Positions 24,470 to 33,089 of a DNA stretch of 64,000 bases are shown piece after piece. Under the pieces are notes generated by a model. The model did no database searches, was not told the origin of the DNA, and worked only from the letters and a program-made list of their open reading frames with translations. This DNA comes from Gluconacetobacter liquefaciens (lineage in GTDB: Bacteria; Pseudomonadota; Alphaproteobacteria; Acetobacterales; Acetobacteraceae). Numbering within the stretch: the first letter of the stretch is position 1; the number at the start of each line of letters is the position of its first letter. A program made the position numbers and the translations under genes. Where the stretch lies: contig NZ_QQAW01000007.1 in the NCBI RefSeq assembly GCF_003350405.1, positions 124,001 through 188,000 of the forward strand, given 5' to 3'.

Positions 24470-26791
24470 TCAGAAACGCTGCTCGATACCGGTCAGGATG
24501 GTCCGACGCAGACCGTATTGCGGCGCGCCGACACCGATGCCCGAGCCGCTGCGCAGTTCGTAGCGCTTGTCGAACAGATTGATCACGTCCAGCCGCAACT
24601 GGGTGCGCTTCAGGAACGGGATATGGAACAGATCCTGGAACGACTGCACGGCAGAGAGGTTGAAGGTCGCATATTGCGGGATCACCCCGCCGTTGGGAAT
24701 GTCGCTATCCTGACGCAGGCCGCTGCCATAGACCATGGTCGCCGACAGGCGCAACGGGTGGCCGGTCCTGTAGAATGCGGTGTAGCTGCCCCCGGCCGAA
24801 GCCGTCCAGCGCTGGTCATGGTCCAGATGCACCCAGCGGTGCTGGATGTAGGCCAGGTCGTCGGGGTCGAAGTTCCACTGGGCCGTGTTGATGTCCTTGC
24901 CAATGGCCCGCGACCAGGAAAAATTGCCGTAGACGCTGAAGGGCCCGTGTTCATAATTGGTGGCGAATTCATAGCCATGGACCTGCCCGCGCCGGTAATT
25001 GAAGGCGGAGAGGATGATCGGCGAGCCGAACTGCCCTTCATCGATCAGGTTCTTGGCCAGCTTCACATACGCATCGAACGACGCATGCCAGCCGGGCAGG
25101 ATCTCCTGGGCAAAACCGGCATCGAAATAATGGTCGCGTTCCGCCTTGACGGTCGTGTTCTGGAACGATGCCGGTGCGGACGACGTGTTGGCGAACTTGC
25201 CAAGCTGCACACCGCTCAGCAGCTCGAACGGCGGCGGCGTGAAATAGCGCGAATAACCGGCATGGAACGTGCCGCCATGCCAAGGCTGATACACGATGTT
25301 GATGCGCGGGCTGACCTGCTTGGAATGGGTATATTCGTCTACCCCGTCGAAACGCAGGCCGTAATTGATGGTCAGGTTGCGCACCGGGCGCCATTCGTCC
25401 TGGGCGTACAGACCATACATCCAGCCGGTGCGGCCATTGCCATCATGGATCGAGACGGTCTGGTCGCCGAACTCCGCGTTACCGTCTTCATCGACGCCGG
25501 TCTGCGGATAGACGGTCGAATCCGTCTTGGAAATATTGCGTTCGACGTAGACCTGATAACCGAAGCGCACGGTATGCTGGGCATTGGCACGCCAGGTCAC
25601 GTCGGTCTGCGAACCCGTCGAGAAGACCGAGCGTTGGGCGCGCTGGGCAATGCCGTTATAGACCAGATCACCCAGCGGGTCCGGCGAATAGCCCAGCGAA
25701 CTATAGCGGACGATGGCGGAACTCTGCAGGCTGACCGTGCCCATATCTTTCTGTAGCGACAGGATGCCGAAATCCGTGATCTGCTTCTGGCGCTCGTTCA
25801 GGCTCGCACTATCGACGCTGCCATAAAGATTCTGCGACAGCGCGCTGTTGAGGAAGGACGGATTTGCAAACTGCCTCTGCTGCCCTGGGTTGTTCGGAAG
25901 CTGGTATTCAGCGTTCGACACGCCGGCCGTCAGGCTGATGCGCGTGTTCTCGTCCGCCGTGTAACGCAGATGGCCCAGGAAATGGTACTGGTTCGTCAGA
26001 TCATGCAGGGCGTTGAAATCCGGCGTAGGGTTTTCGACCCCGACGCGGTCATGCACGAAATCGGCGGTAGCGAAATAATCCCATTTCCCGGCATGGCCGC
26101 CATATTGCAGCGACGGGAAGAAGTAATCGCGCGCACCGCCATAGATCGACACGGCACCACCCGGATCGGCGCTGCCGGTCTTGGTCGTGATGTCGATGAC
26201 GCCAGCCTGCAGAAAGCCATATTCACTGGGCAACGCGCCTGTCGTCAGCGACATCGAATGGGCGAAGCGCGTCATCAAAGTCTGGCCGAACACGCTTATG
26301 CCCTCGGGCAGCGCAACACCATCCAGACGGAACTGGACCTCGTTATGGTCGCCGCGGATATGGATCTGGCCGTAGCTGTCCTGCGCCACGCCGGGGGCCT
26401 GCAACAGCACGGTATTCAGCGGCGCATTGTCGCCGCCGGGGATGGTTTCGATATCGCGCCGCGTAAAACGATAGATCGTGGCACCGGTCGAGGGCTGAAG
26501 GGCCGCGCGCGTCACGTCCAGATGCGCGTTGACCACGATATGTTCCTCGTTGGTCGCTTCCACGCTTCCGTCAGGCAACACGCGGTCTGTAGAGCGCGTG
26601 AAAGACGACCGGGACGACGTGTCCTGCTGCGCGGCCGTATCTGTGGCTGTGGCTGTGGCTGTGGCGGGGGTCGCGGCGGAAGCGGGCGAGGATTGATCGG
26701 CGGTCTGGGCACGGACGGCCTGCGGAAGGGCAAGTGCGGTTCCCGCAAGCAAAATGGCGGCCATGCGAAGCGCAGGTCGAGGCGAACTCAT
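24470..26791 (-). CDS. TonB-dependent outer-membrane receptor
   Basis: A 773-residue outer-membrane beta-barrel transporter. A Sec signal (MAAILLAGTALALPQAVRAQ) is followed by a low-complexity Thr/Ala linker, then the plug domain (PGGDNAPLNTVLLQAPGVAQ, QIHIRGDHNEVQFRLDGVAL, the latter the plug core motif) and a 22-strand barrel ending in the aromatic FDKRYELRSG and final Phe. No neighbouring gene indicates the ligand. The linker contains a perfect 6-base repeat. A putative promoter and a dyad lie upstream. Family call is secure, ligand unknown. Confidence 0.92.
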   Translation of the reverse strand: MSSPRPALRMAAILLAGTALALPQAVRAQTADQSSPASAATPATATATATDTAAQQDTSSRSSFTRSTDRVLPDGSVEATNEEHIVVNAHLDVTRAALQPSTGATIYRFTRRDIETIPGGDNAPLNTVLLQAPGVAQDSYGQIHIRGDHNEVQFRLDGVALPEGISVFGQTLMTRFAHSMSLTTGALPSEYGFLQAGVIDITTKTGSADPGGAVSIYGGARDYFFPSLQYGGHAGKWDYFATADFVHDRVGVENPTPDFNALHDLTNQYHFLGHLRYTADENTRISLTAGVSNAEYQLPNNPGQQRQFANPSFLNSALSQNLYGSVDSASLNERQKQITDFGILSLQKDMGTVSLQSSAIVRYSSLGYSPDPLGDLVYNGIAQRAQRSVFSTGSQTDVTWRANAQHTVRFGYQVYVERNISKTDSTVYPQTGVDEDGNAEFGDQTVSIHDGNGRTGWMYGLYAQDEWRPVRNLTINYGLRFDGVDEYTHSKQVSPRINIVYQPWHGGTFHAGYSRYFTPPPFELLSGVQLGKFANTSSAPASFQNTTVKAERDHYFDAGFAQEILPGWHASFDAYVKLAKNLIDEGQFGSPIILSAFNYRRGQVHGYEFATNYEHGPFSVYGNFSWSRAIGKDINTAQWNFDPDDLAYIQHRWVHLDHDQRWTASAGGSYTAFYRTGHPLRLSATMVYGSGLRQDSDIPNGGVIPQYATFNLSAVQSFQDLFHIPFLKRTQLRLDVINLFDKRYELRSGSGIGVGAPQYGLRRTILTGIEQRF
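26642..26665. repeat. Hexanucleotide tandem repeat (CTGTGG x4)
   Basis: Four perfect copies of a 6-base unit inside the TonB receptor gene, encoding alternating Ala-Thr in the linker after the signal peptide. The unit length is a multiple of three, so copy changes alter linker length without a frameshift. Confidence 0.85.
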
Positions 26792-26826
26792 TCAGGGCGA
26801 TCCTGTTCGTATGAAGGCCCTGAGCC

Positions 26827-26853
26827 TATATATGGTATGTTATAATGTTGCAA
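26827..26853 (-). promoter_or_regulatory. Putative sigma-70 promoter of the TonB receptor
   Basis: Reverse strand: TTGCAA (26853-26848) and TATATA (26832-26827) separated by 15 bases, about 35 bases before the start codon. The region is locally AT-rich. The spacer is shorter than ideal, so this is tentative. Confidence 0.35.
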
Positions 26854-26888
26854 TCTGTAGCGGCATGACGAACGAAACGCCGCAAGAC

Positions 26889-26908
26889 ATGTTGTATCTC
26901 TGCAACAT
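26889..26908. promoter_or_regulatory. Dyad symmetry ATGTTG-N8-CAACAT
   Basis: A 6-base inverted repeat with an 8-base spacer, about 98 bases upstream of the TonB receptor start. ATGTTGCA occurs again at 26845-26852 nearer the gene. Spacing suits a dimeric regulator, but no regulator gene is adjacent. Confidence 0.35.
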
Positions 26909-26997
26909 AAACCTCTTGCTCCGTTGAGGGGAAGATGCCCAGGCAGGCTGTCGGGTTGGGAATACGGGTAGAGATAGAGTGACGAAGGCGATGGCGT

Positions 26998-27276
26998 CTA
27001 TGCGACCGTCAGTCGGGTGATCCTGCAGCAATTGTATGCAAGGACGACGAGCGTCCATTCTGTTGCGACGTTTGCGAGGCTTTGGAGGTGGAACCGAGTG
27101 GAGCCCGTCTCGGCGAGGACGGTTAGCGGTAGACCGATCCATCCCGCCATGCCCAGGATCATGTCGGCAAAGTTGGGCGCGTCGGCCGTGGTCGCAACAA
27201 TCCCGTTTCCCCCGCGGGCGCGTGCGGACGGGGCCAAGGCGTCTATCGGCCTGCTTTTCCAGGCCCTGAAGCGCAA
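26998..27276 (-). pseudogene. Probable transposase C-terminal remnant
   Basis: The last third of this frame (FHLQSLANVATEWTLVVLAY, then NCCRITRL) resembles the conserved end of IS5/IS1182-type transposases (L..V..EW.L...AYNL.RL). The upstream part is Ala/Arg-rich and not recognisable as a DDE core, and no terminal repeats were found. Treated as a scar of an old insertion. The rest of the 26854-27333 gap holds the receptor promoter region and nothing else I can name. Confidence 0.42.
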
Positions 27277-27333
27277 CGGAATGCGTCTGTCAGGATACGG
27301 AAAAAGAGCGTTTTTTTGTTTGTGGAGTGCCGC

Positions 27334-27513
27334 TCATGGCCCACCCGGGCCGCGGAAGAGCAGGAACAGAGCGATGATGATCACGATGATCGGCAACAGG
27401 CCCAGCCCGTTGAATCCCGAGCCTCGTGGGCCACCATACCAACCCGAGCGGATACCATAACCGCCGCCACCAATGGCGAAGATGATCAGGATGATCACGA
27501 GAAGGGTCAGCAT
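27334..27513 (-). CDS. Small DUF3309-like membrane protein
   Basis: A 59-residue protein too short for most gene finders: MLTLLVIILIIFAIGGGGYG as first helix, a Gly-rich turn with RSGWYGGPRGSGFNGLG, and a second helix LLPIIVIIIALFLLFRGPG. This two-helix Gly-rich hairpin is typical of DUF3309-type proteins. The ATG at 27513 is preceded by GGAGG at a good distance. Inner membrane; function unknown. Confidence 0.7.
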   Translation of the reverse strand: MLTLLVIILIIFAIGGGGYGIRSGWYGGPRGSGFNGLGLLPIIVIIIALFLLFRGPGGP

Positions 27514-27736
27514 CGTTGGGCCTCCGGAAAGGGTTGTCCTGATAACGCTTCATGGCTCGAATTGTTCATCGGCGACGTAAATGACTCTCCGGACGTGATC
27601 GCTCTGGCGGCTGGCCGTCAGGGTCCGACAGGTTCAGGCGTAGACCGTCCTTATCCTGTCCTCCGTGCCTTTCCCTTGGGCGACAAGGAGGCCATTCGAC
27701 TGCGGAAAAGCGGGATGCCGACGGATTTCTCTCGGC

Positions 27737-28207
27737 CTATTTGGAAGAGGGCGTGTCTGGCCCAACCGCAAGGGCAGGAAATTTAAGGGATGCCTGCCGT
27801 TTTTCCACGGTCGGCAGGGGCGATTTGCCAGGGGCGGCGCCGTTCTCGCGCAGAAGAAACGCGACCAGGGCGGTTGCATCTTCCGTCGATAGCGTACCGG
27901 GGGCCATTAACGGCATGGCGCGCTGGATATAGCCAGTCAGACGCGAAAGCGGTGTTCCCGCCCAGCTTGCCACCAGCCGGCCTTTCAGGGACGGCGTCTG
28001 GAAATTGCCGCTGAGATCGGCGCCATGACACATGGCGCAGGCGGTCCGGTAGAGATCCGCCCCGTGCTGCGCCTGTTCGGTCGTGAAGGATGGGACGGTC
28101 GATGCAACAGGCTTGGCGGCGTGAAGCGGTGAGGCGGAGGCAAGGCTCAGAGCTGCTGCATAAAACGCGTGGGAACGCATGAGGCGGGTGGATGGCTTGC
28201 GGGGCAT
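27737..28207 (-). CDS. Exported c-type cytochrome
   Basis: About 156 residues with an N-terminal signal (FYAAALSLASASPLHAA) and one haem c site, CAMCH, in ADLYRTACAMCHGADLSGNF. A Met ligand is likely in QRAMPLMAPGTLS, followed by the class I closing helix TEDATALVAFLLRENG. Periplasmic electron carrier. The ATG at 28207 is chosen; a GTG at 28216 overlaps the oxidase stop. It follows the FAD oxidase gene directly, so it is a good candidate for the electron acceptor of that enzyme or a partner in the same pathway. Confidence 0.86.
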   Translation of the reverse strand: MPRKPSTRLMRSHAFYAAALSLASASPLHAAKPVASTVPSFTTEQAQHGADLYRTACAMCHGADLSGNFQTPSLKGRLVASWAGTPLSRLTGYIQRAMPLMAPGTLSTEDATALVAFLLRENGAAPGKSPLPTVEKRQASLKFPALAVGPDTPSSK

Positions 28208-28212
28208 GGGGC

Positions 28213-29497
28213 TCACCCTTCCGAAATGGGCGAACGGGCGAACAGGTCTGCCAGAACCTTGATCGCTCTTTCCGACTCAGTCCGGTCGGGATGTTCAAAG
28301 GAATTTCCGACGCTTCCCATCTCGCCCTCGTTGTCCAGATCATAGGCCTGGACCATCAGCCCGTCTGTTTTCGAGACGGCCGAGGCACCGTGATAATGCA
28401 GGCCATATGGCAGGTCCGGACGGGGTGGGAGCCATGCCGTCTGCCCTCGGACGGGGATGAGGCTTTTATCGTTCCACCAGTCACGCGCCGCGTAGCCAGG
28501 GCAGTTGATAATCACTTTTTCCGGTAGGGAGGTCAGTTCGCTGGGATCGTGGAACTCCCGGATCACGACATGGCCGCCAGCCTGGAAAAATTCCGACATC
28601 AGCAGATGCCCGTAGGAGGCGAAATTATAGAGCATGAGCGAATTGCGCTTGGCGTATGGGGCAGCGAAGGGGCTTTCTGCGGGGGTGAGTTCTTCACCCG
28701 CCGGAACGATATCCCTGATGCGATCCGAATAGCGGGCGAATTCCTCGCCATGCTGGGGCATTCCGGTCGAGGCGTAATCACCGGTGCGGCCATCGGGCTT
28801 TTCCTCGTGCGGCGCATCGAACGGCCGGTCGGAAAAGGAGAAATGTTCGATGAATTCCACGGGATTGCCGGGAAGGCCGAGATAGTCGCGATAGGTGGCC
28901 CAGGAGATCCGGGCCATTCTTTCCCATAAATCGGCGAATTCCGGGCCGGCCGGAGCGGTCAGGGAAATGCGGGAATCCGGTGTCCAACTGCCGTTGGCGC
29001 GAACCGACCGCGTCCTGGGCAGCAGGTCTTTCGTGTAGATCGTAACGTCGAAGCCGGCGCGTTGTGCCGTAAGGGCGGTGGTGAGGCCGATGATGCCGCA
29101 GCCGATGACCGCGACCTTGCGTTGCAGGGTGGTGGAGACCTTCTCGACAACCACGCTCGCCGAGCCCCAGGAGAGGGACCAGCCGCTGCCGCCATGGCCG
29201 TAATTGTGGAAGACCAGCTTGTTTCCCACATGCTCGACGTCAAAACGCGGCCCCATGGCACGAAAGGGGCGCAGACAGACCTTGATGTCGGTGATCTGGT
29301 CGGCCCGCAGATCGAAGGGCTGAAGCCTGATGCGCCGCCGGGGGAGCGAGGCTGGCTGCGCGGAGGGAGAAGGTGCAGCCGGCTGCGGGGCTTGGGCGCG
29401 AACGAGGCTCCCCCCCCGTGAATGCTCCGACGACGCCGCAGGCGGAGGCCCCCGCGACAAGATGCCTCCGTCCGATAGTCCTGTTCCGATTGGTCAT
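28213..29497 (-). pseudogene. Tat-type FAD-dependent amine/amino-acid oxidase, frameshifted at a G8 run
   Basis: A DAAO-like FAD oxidoreductase of about 425 residues. The Rossmann motif VAVIGCGIIGLTTALTAQRA sits in the first third, preceded by VFHNYGHGGSGWSLSWG, a block normally near the C-terminus of D-amino-acid oxidases. From the ATG at 29497 the protein begins MTNRNRTIGRRHLVAGASA, a twin-arginine signal, but this frame leaves the oxidase frame at eight G (29410-29417). Seven G would join them; the total span is one base too long. An alternative GTG/ATG start at 29460 would give a leaderless protein. It could be a pseudogene, phase-variable or a sequencing error. Lies between a TonB receptor and a cytochrome c. 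Confidence 0.75.
29410..29417. repeat. Homopolymer G8 (reverse strand) at a frame break
   Basis: Eight C on the given strand, eight G in the coding sense, exactly where the twin-arginine leader frame and the oxidase frame separate. Slippage to seven or ten would restore one continuous protein. Confidence 0.8.
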
Positions 29498-29575
29498 ATG
29501 CGCGAAGCCCAGTGCAGAAGTGGCGCCGGGGAGGGGCCGTTTGTCCCCTCCCTCCATCCAGATGAAGAGCGGATG

Positions 29576-32239
29576 TCAGAATGTGGCATTCACGCGCCCA
29601 TAATAATAGCCACCCGAGATGGGGACCTGCGCGGAGCTTGCATCATAGACCGTGTAGCCGCCGCTGTTGAGGATGTCCGGCAGTCTGCGCGGACGGACAT
29701 TGAAGACGTTGTTGGCGCCGACCGCCAGATGCCAGTGCCGGTCGAACCGATAGCCGATTTCGAGATCGGTCAGCCAGCGGGGGGTATTCTTGAACTGACC
29801 GAAGCAGGAATTGGAGTAGCGCAGGGCGCCCCCGCTCGCGCAGGTGAGCGAGCCGTTCGTCCAGTCCTGATAGGTCATCATATCGGTCGTTTCGCCATAA
29901 CGGGTCTGGCGAATGTTGAAGTCCCAGTTTGCGATCGTGTAATAGGCGTTCAGGATGATCTTGCTGCGCGGATAGGCGGTGGTGAGATAGCCAATCGTCT
30001 GCGCATTGAGCAGGGATGCGCCTGTCCCTGACGTGGCGGCGTGATGCAGGCGCGTGCGGTTGAGGTCCAGCGCCATCGAGAGCATCAGATTACCGTACCG
30101 GTGCAGGTGGAATGTGTAATCGGCCTTGATGTCGAGGCCCTGCGTGCGGGTGCTGCCGATATTGGCGAAATAGTAGGCCGAGACGTTCTGCGGATCGATA
30201 TCGTTGACCGGCAGGGCATAGCCCATGGCCTGAATGGCGTCGATCGCGGTTAGCCCCTTGGTCACGCCGCCCTGGCCGATGCGGTTGCGGAGATTGATCT
30301 GATAGACATCGGCCTCGACATGGAAACCATCGACGGGTTCGACGACCAGGCCGCCGCTGGCATTGACCGAATATTCGGGTTTCAGCGGCTGGGCGCCGAG
30401 CAGGGCGGCGGCGGCGGAACTAACGGGGAGCAGGCCGGCGGCGCCCGTCGGGTTGACGCTCATGGTGCTGAAATGCTGTTCCGCCATGGTCGGGGCACGG
30501 AAGCCCGTGCTGATGGTGCCGCGGATGGCGACCCGTCTCGTGATGTCGTAGCGGGTGGAGACCTTGCCGTTCTGTGTATTGCCGACATCGGTGTAATGTT
30601 CGAAACGGCCGGCGAAATCGAGATCCCAGTTCTTCAGCATGTGGAAGTCGCCGTCGATATAGGCCGCCCAGATATCGCGGCTCCAGTTTCCGGCACTTTG
30701 CGGTGCGATACCGACATAACCCTGGGTTCCGCCGACCTGGTAGGACGAGGGTTCACCGGCCACGATCTCGTATGTTTCCAGACGATGTTCGCCACCGAAG
30801 GCCAGGGTCATCGGGACCGTATGGAAGATGTCGATATGACGCCGGAAATCCAGATTGTTGGTCCACTGGGCGTTGCGGTAGCTTTGCGTATGTACCGTGG
30901 TCGGCGTGATACCGCAGCCGACGGTTGAAATATTGGCCACGTTGCCGTTGTTGCATCGGCTGCTCAGCAGTCCCGGATTGGCTGTGTTCTTGTTGCCGAT
31001 ATTATCTTCGTCAGCGCCATACTGGGTGCTGATATCCCAGTCGAAACCGAAGAAATCACGGCCCTTCATGCCGAGCATCGCGGCGTAGTCGTTTTCTTCG
31101 ATCGTTTCCAGCGGGGAGAAACCGGAAGGATAGACTGTAGGCGCGATATTGGGGACGCGGTAATTCTGGATCGCTTCCGCGTGGCGGTGGGCATAGGTGA
31201 TCTGTCCGTAGAAATCGACTTTTTCACCAATTGGTTTTCCAAAATCGATGCCGAGGTTTTCGCGCGTTTCTTCCGGCGTGCTCATGATCTTGTTCGAGGT
31301 GACGGGAACGGGGAGCGGATTCGCCACGATGCCGGTGTAATAGCCGCTGGTGCTGGCCCCTGCCGGCCAGTAGCCGAGAAGACGATGGTCCTTGGCACCT
31401 TTCGTGACGAAATGATCGGTGTGATAGACCTGCCCGCTCAGATGCATGTAACCGTCATTGCCGAGCTTGAAGCCGCCATCGGCATTGACCTGATATTGCC
31501 AGCCATCGCCGTTATAGGCGTTTGCGCCGGTCTGTGCCGAGACATTCAGGCCATGGTCGGTTTTTTTTGTAATGATGTTGACGACGCCGGCAATGGCATC
31601 GGAACCGTACATGGCGGCCGCGCCGTCTTCCAGAACCTCGATATGGTCGATCATGTTGGCGGGCAGCATGTTCAGGTCGACGCCGGTTGCGCCGAAGCTG
31701 GGGCCGGAGTTCTGGATGATGTTGCCTGTGACGTGGCGCCGCTTGCCGTCGACCAGAACGAGTACCTGATTGGGATTGAGGCCGCGCATGCGGATCGACG
31801 ACGTGAGGGCGGCGGTGTCGCTGCCTTTGGCCTGTATGTTGATGGAGGCGTATGTGCGTGTCAGTGCATCCGCCAGGTTCAACTGCCCTGACCGGGTCAG
31901 GGTTGCCGCTGTGATGACCGAAATCGGCGAACTGCTCTGGCGGGCGTGGCGGTTGCTGTCGTGGGTGCCGGTCACGATCACGGCTTCGCCGGCATCGGGC
32001 GGAGCCTGATAGGGCGCGACGGCGGCTGCCGCTGTCGTTGCCGTGGGCATTCCGGCGGAATTGGTGGGTATTCCTGATATTTTCCGGCTTTTTGCGGCGG
32101 GGCGCTGGCCGGTTGGAGGCGTTGCGGACGTCGTCGCGGTCTGGGCGACCGCACTGGCGACGTCGAACTGGATGGCGAGAATGGTGGCTGTGATCAGGCT
32201 TCGCCGTAGGGTCATGGAATGACTATGCTCCCGCGCCAT
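29576..32239 (-). CDS. TonB-dependent receptor (large, plug-barrel)
   Basis: An 887-residue outer-membrane transporter. A signal peptide (SLITATILAIQFDVASAVAQ) and a Thr/Ala/Pro linker precede the plug (VIVTGTHDSNRHARQSSSPI, then SIRMRGLNPNQVLVLVDGKR, and VEVLEDGAAAMYGSDAIAGV as the plug core). The barrel ends in a terminal Phe (YYYGRVNATF). This LVDGKRRH/GSDAIAGVVNI type is common for oligopeptide, plant-compound or siderophore uptake. The ATG at 32239 is listed; the ATG at 32215 starts nearer the signal peptide. It is the first gene of a likely operon with the FAD oxidase and cytochrome c. Confidence 0.92.
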   Translation of the reverse strand: MAREHSHSMTLRRSLITATILAIQFDVASAVAQTATTSATPPTGQRPAAKSRKISGIPTNSAGMPTATTAAAAVAPYQAPPDAGEAVIVTGTHDSNRHARQSSSPISVITAATLTRSGQLNLADALTRTYASINIQAKGSDTAALTSSIRMRGLNPNQVLVLVDGKRRHVTGNIIQNSGPSFGATGVDLNMLPANMIDHIEVLEDGAAAMYGSDAIAGVVNIITKKTDHGLNVSAQTGANAYNGDGWQYQVNADGGFKLGNDGYMHLSGQVYHTDHFVTKGAKDHRLLGYWPAGASTSGYYTGIVANPLPVPVTSNKIMSTPEETRENLGIDFGKPIGEKVDFYGQITYAHRHAEAIQNYRVPNIAPTVYPSGFSPLETIEENDYAAMLGMKGRDFFGFDWDISTQYGADEDNIGNKNTANPGLLSSRCNNGNVANISTVGCGITPTTVHTQSYRNAQWTNNLDFRRHIDIFHTVPMTLAFGGEHRLETYEIVAGEPSSYQVGGTQGYVGIAPQSAGNWSRDIWAAYIDGDFHMLKNWDLDFAGRFEHYTDVGNTQNGKVSTRYDITRRVAIRGTISTGFRAPTMAEQHFSTMSVNPTGAAGLLPVSSAAAALLGAQPLKPEYSVNASGGLVVEPVDGFHVEADVYQINLRNRIGQGGVTKGLTAIDAIQAMGYALPVNDIDPQNVSAYYFANIGSTRTQGLDIKADYTFHLHRYGNLMLSMALDLNRTRLHHAATSGTGASLLNAQTIGYLTTAYPRSKIILNAYYTIANWDFNIRQTRYGETTDMMTYQDWTNGSLTCASGGALRYSNSCFGQFKNTPRWLTDLEIGYRFDRHWHLAVGANNVFNVRPRRLPDILNSGGYTVYDASSAQVPISGGYYYGRVNATF

Positions 32240-32517
32240 TTGTTGCGACGTCGAGATAACGTGAAGCGGATCACAATTTCATTTCAATATAAAAATATGC
32301 AGTTCGAAACGAATCTGTTCTGAGTCTGAACATTGTTGCATATATATCGCACAGAATATTTCTTATTATAATTTGGAAATAAAATGAAAGAAAAGCGCGG
32401 GGAGAGGCACGCCGAAGGTGCCGAAGGTTGATCTTGTTTTGTTGTTATGTTTATGTAACGGTTAGCGGTCTTGCTGCGTTGTGCTGCATGCTCTCCCCCC
32501 GACGCGGGACGCGATGA
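32240..32517. other. AT-rich promoter region upstream of the second TonB receptor
   Basis: A 278-base gap between a TonB receptor start and the end of the CBS gene. Bases 32275-32395 are AT-rich and contain GTTGCATATATA around 32335, sharing a GTTGCA element with the region upstream of the first receptor. No coding frame of substance. Confidence 0.4.
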
Positions 32518-32976
32518 TCAGCGACCGACCGAGGCGTGGTCGCTGCGCCAGACATAATCCTGCATTGCCGATGCCAGACGTTCGGCTTCGTCCACGCGAA
32601 ATTTCACGATATCGCCGATGCTCACGATGCCGATGACGGCGTCGTTGTCGACGATCGGCAGGTGACGAGACCGATAATCGGTCATTTTGCGGCCGACCTT
32701 CAGGATCTCTTCGTCGAGTGTTGTCGTCGGCATGTTGCGGGCCATGATCTCGTGGGCCGTCAGGTGGGCCACGTCCATGCCGTGGCCGGCCAGCGCTGCG
32801 ACGAGGTCGCGTTCCGAGACCAGGCCGGCGAGACGGGCGTGTTCGTCGAGAACGGGGACGGCACCGATACGGTTTTGCGTCATGAGACGGGCGATGTCGC
32901 GGATCGGCGTGTTTTCGTGGACGGTGAAGAGGTGACGGTCCTTGCTTTCCAGAGCCTGGAGAACGGTGGCGGTCAT
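32518..32976 (-). CDS. CBS-pair domain protein
   Basis: A 152-residue soluble protein made of two CBS motifs forming one Bateman module: HENTPIRDIARLMTQNRIGA with VSERDLV, then NMPTTTLDEEILKVGRKMTD with VSIGDIVKFRVDE. Such proteins bind adenine nucleotides (AMP, ATP, NAD) and regulate partners or sense energy state. No other domain. It lies between the nuo operon and the TonB-receptor operon on the same strand; 113 bases separate it from nuoN, so co-transcription with nuo is possible but not shown. Confidence 0.88.
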   Translation of the reverse strand: MTATVLQALESKDRHLFTVHENTPIRDIARLMTQNRIGAVPVLDEHARLAGLVSERDLVAALAGHGMDVAHLTAHEIMARNMPTTTLDEEILKVGRKMTDYRSRHLPIVDNDAVIGIVSIGDIVKFRVDEAERLASAMQDYVWRSDHASVGR

Positions 32977-33089
32977 GACGTCTTCTCCCTTTTGCGGATT
33001 GTTGATGTGTCGTGTGCGTCGCGGGCCTGTCCGTATCGATCAGATAGGTGCGGGTCCTGCAAATGACAGGGTCGATGTGTCGTATCGAC

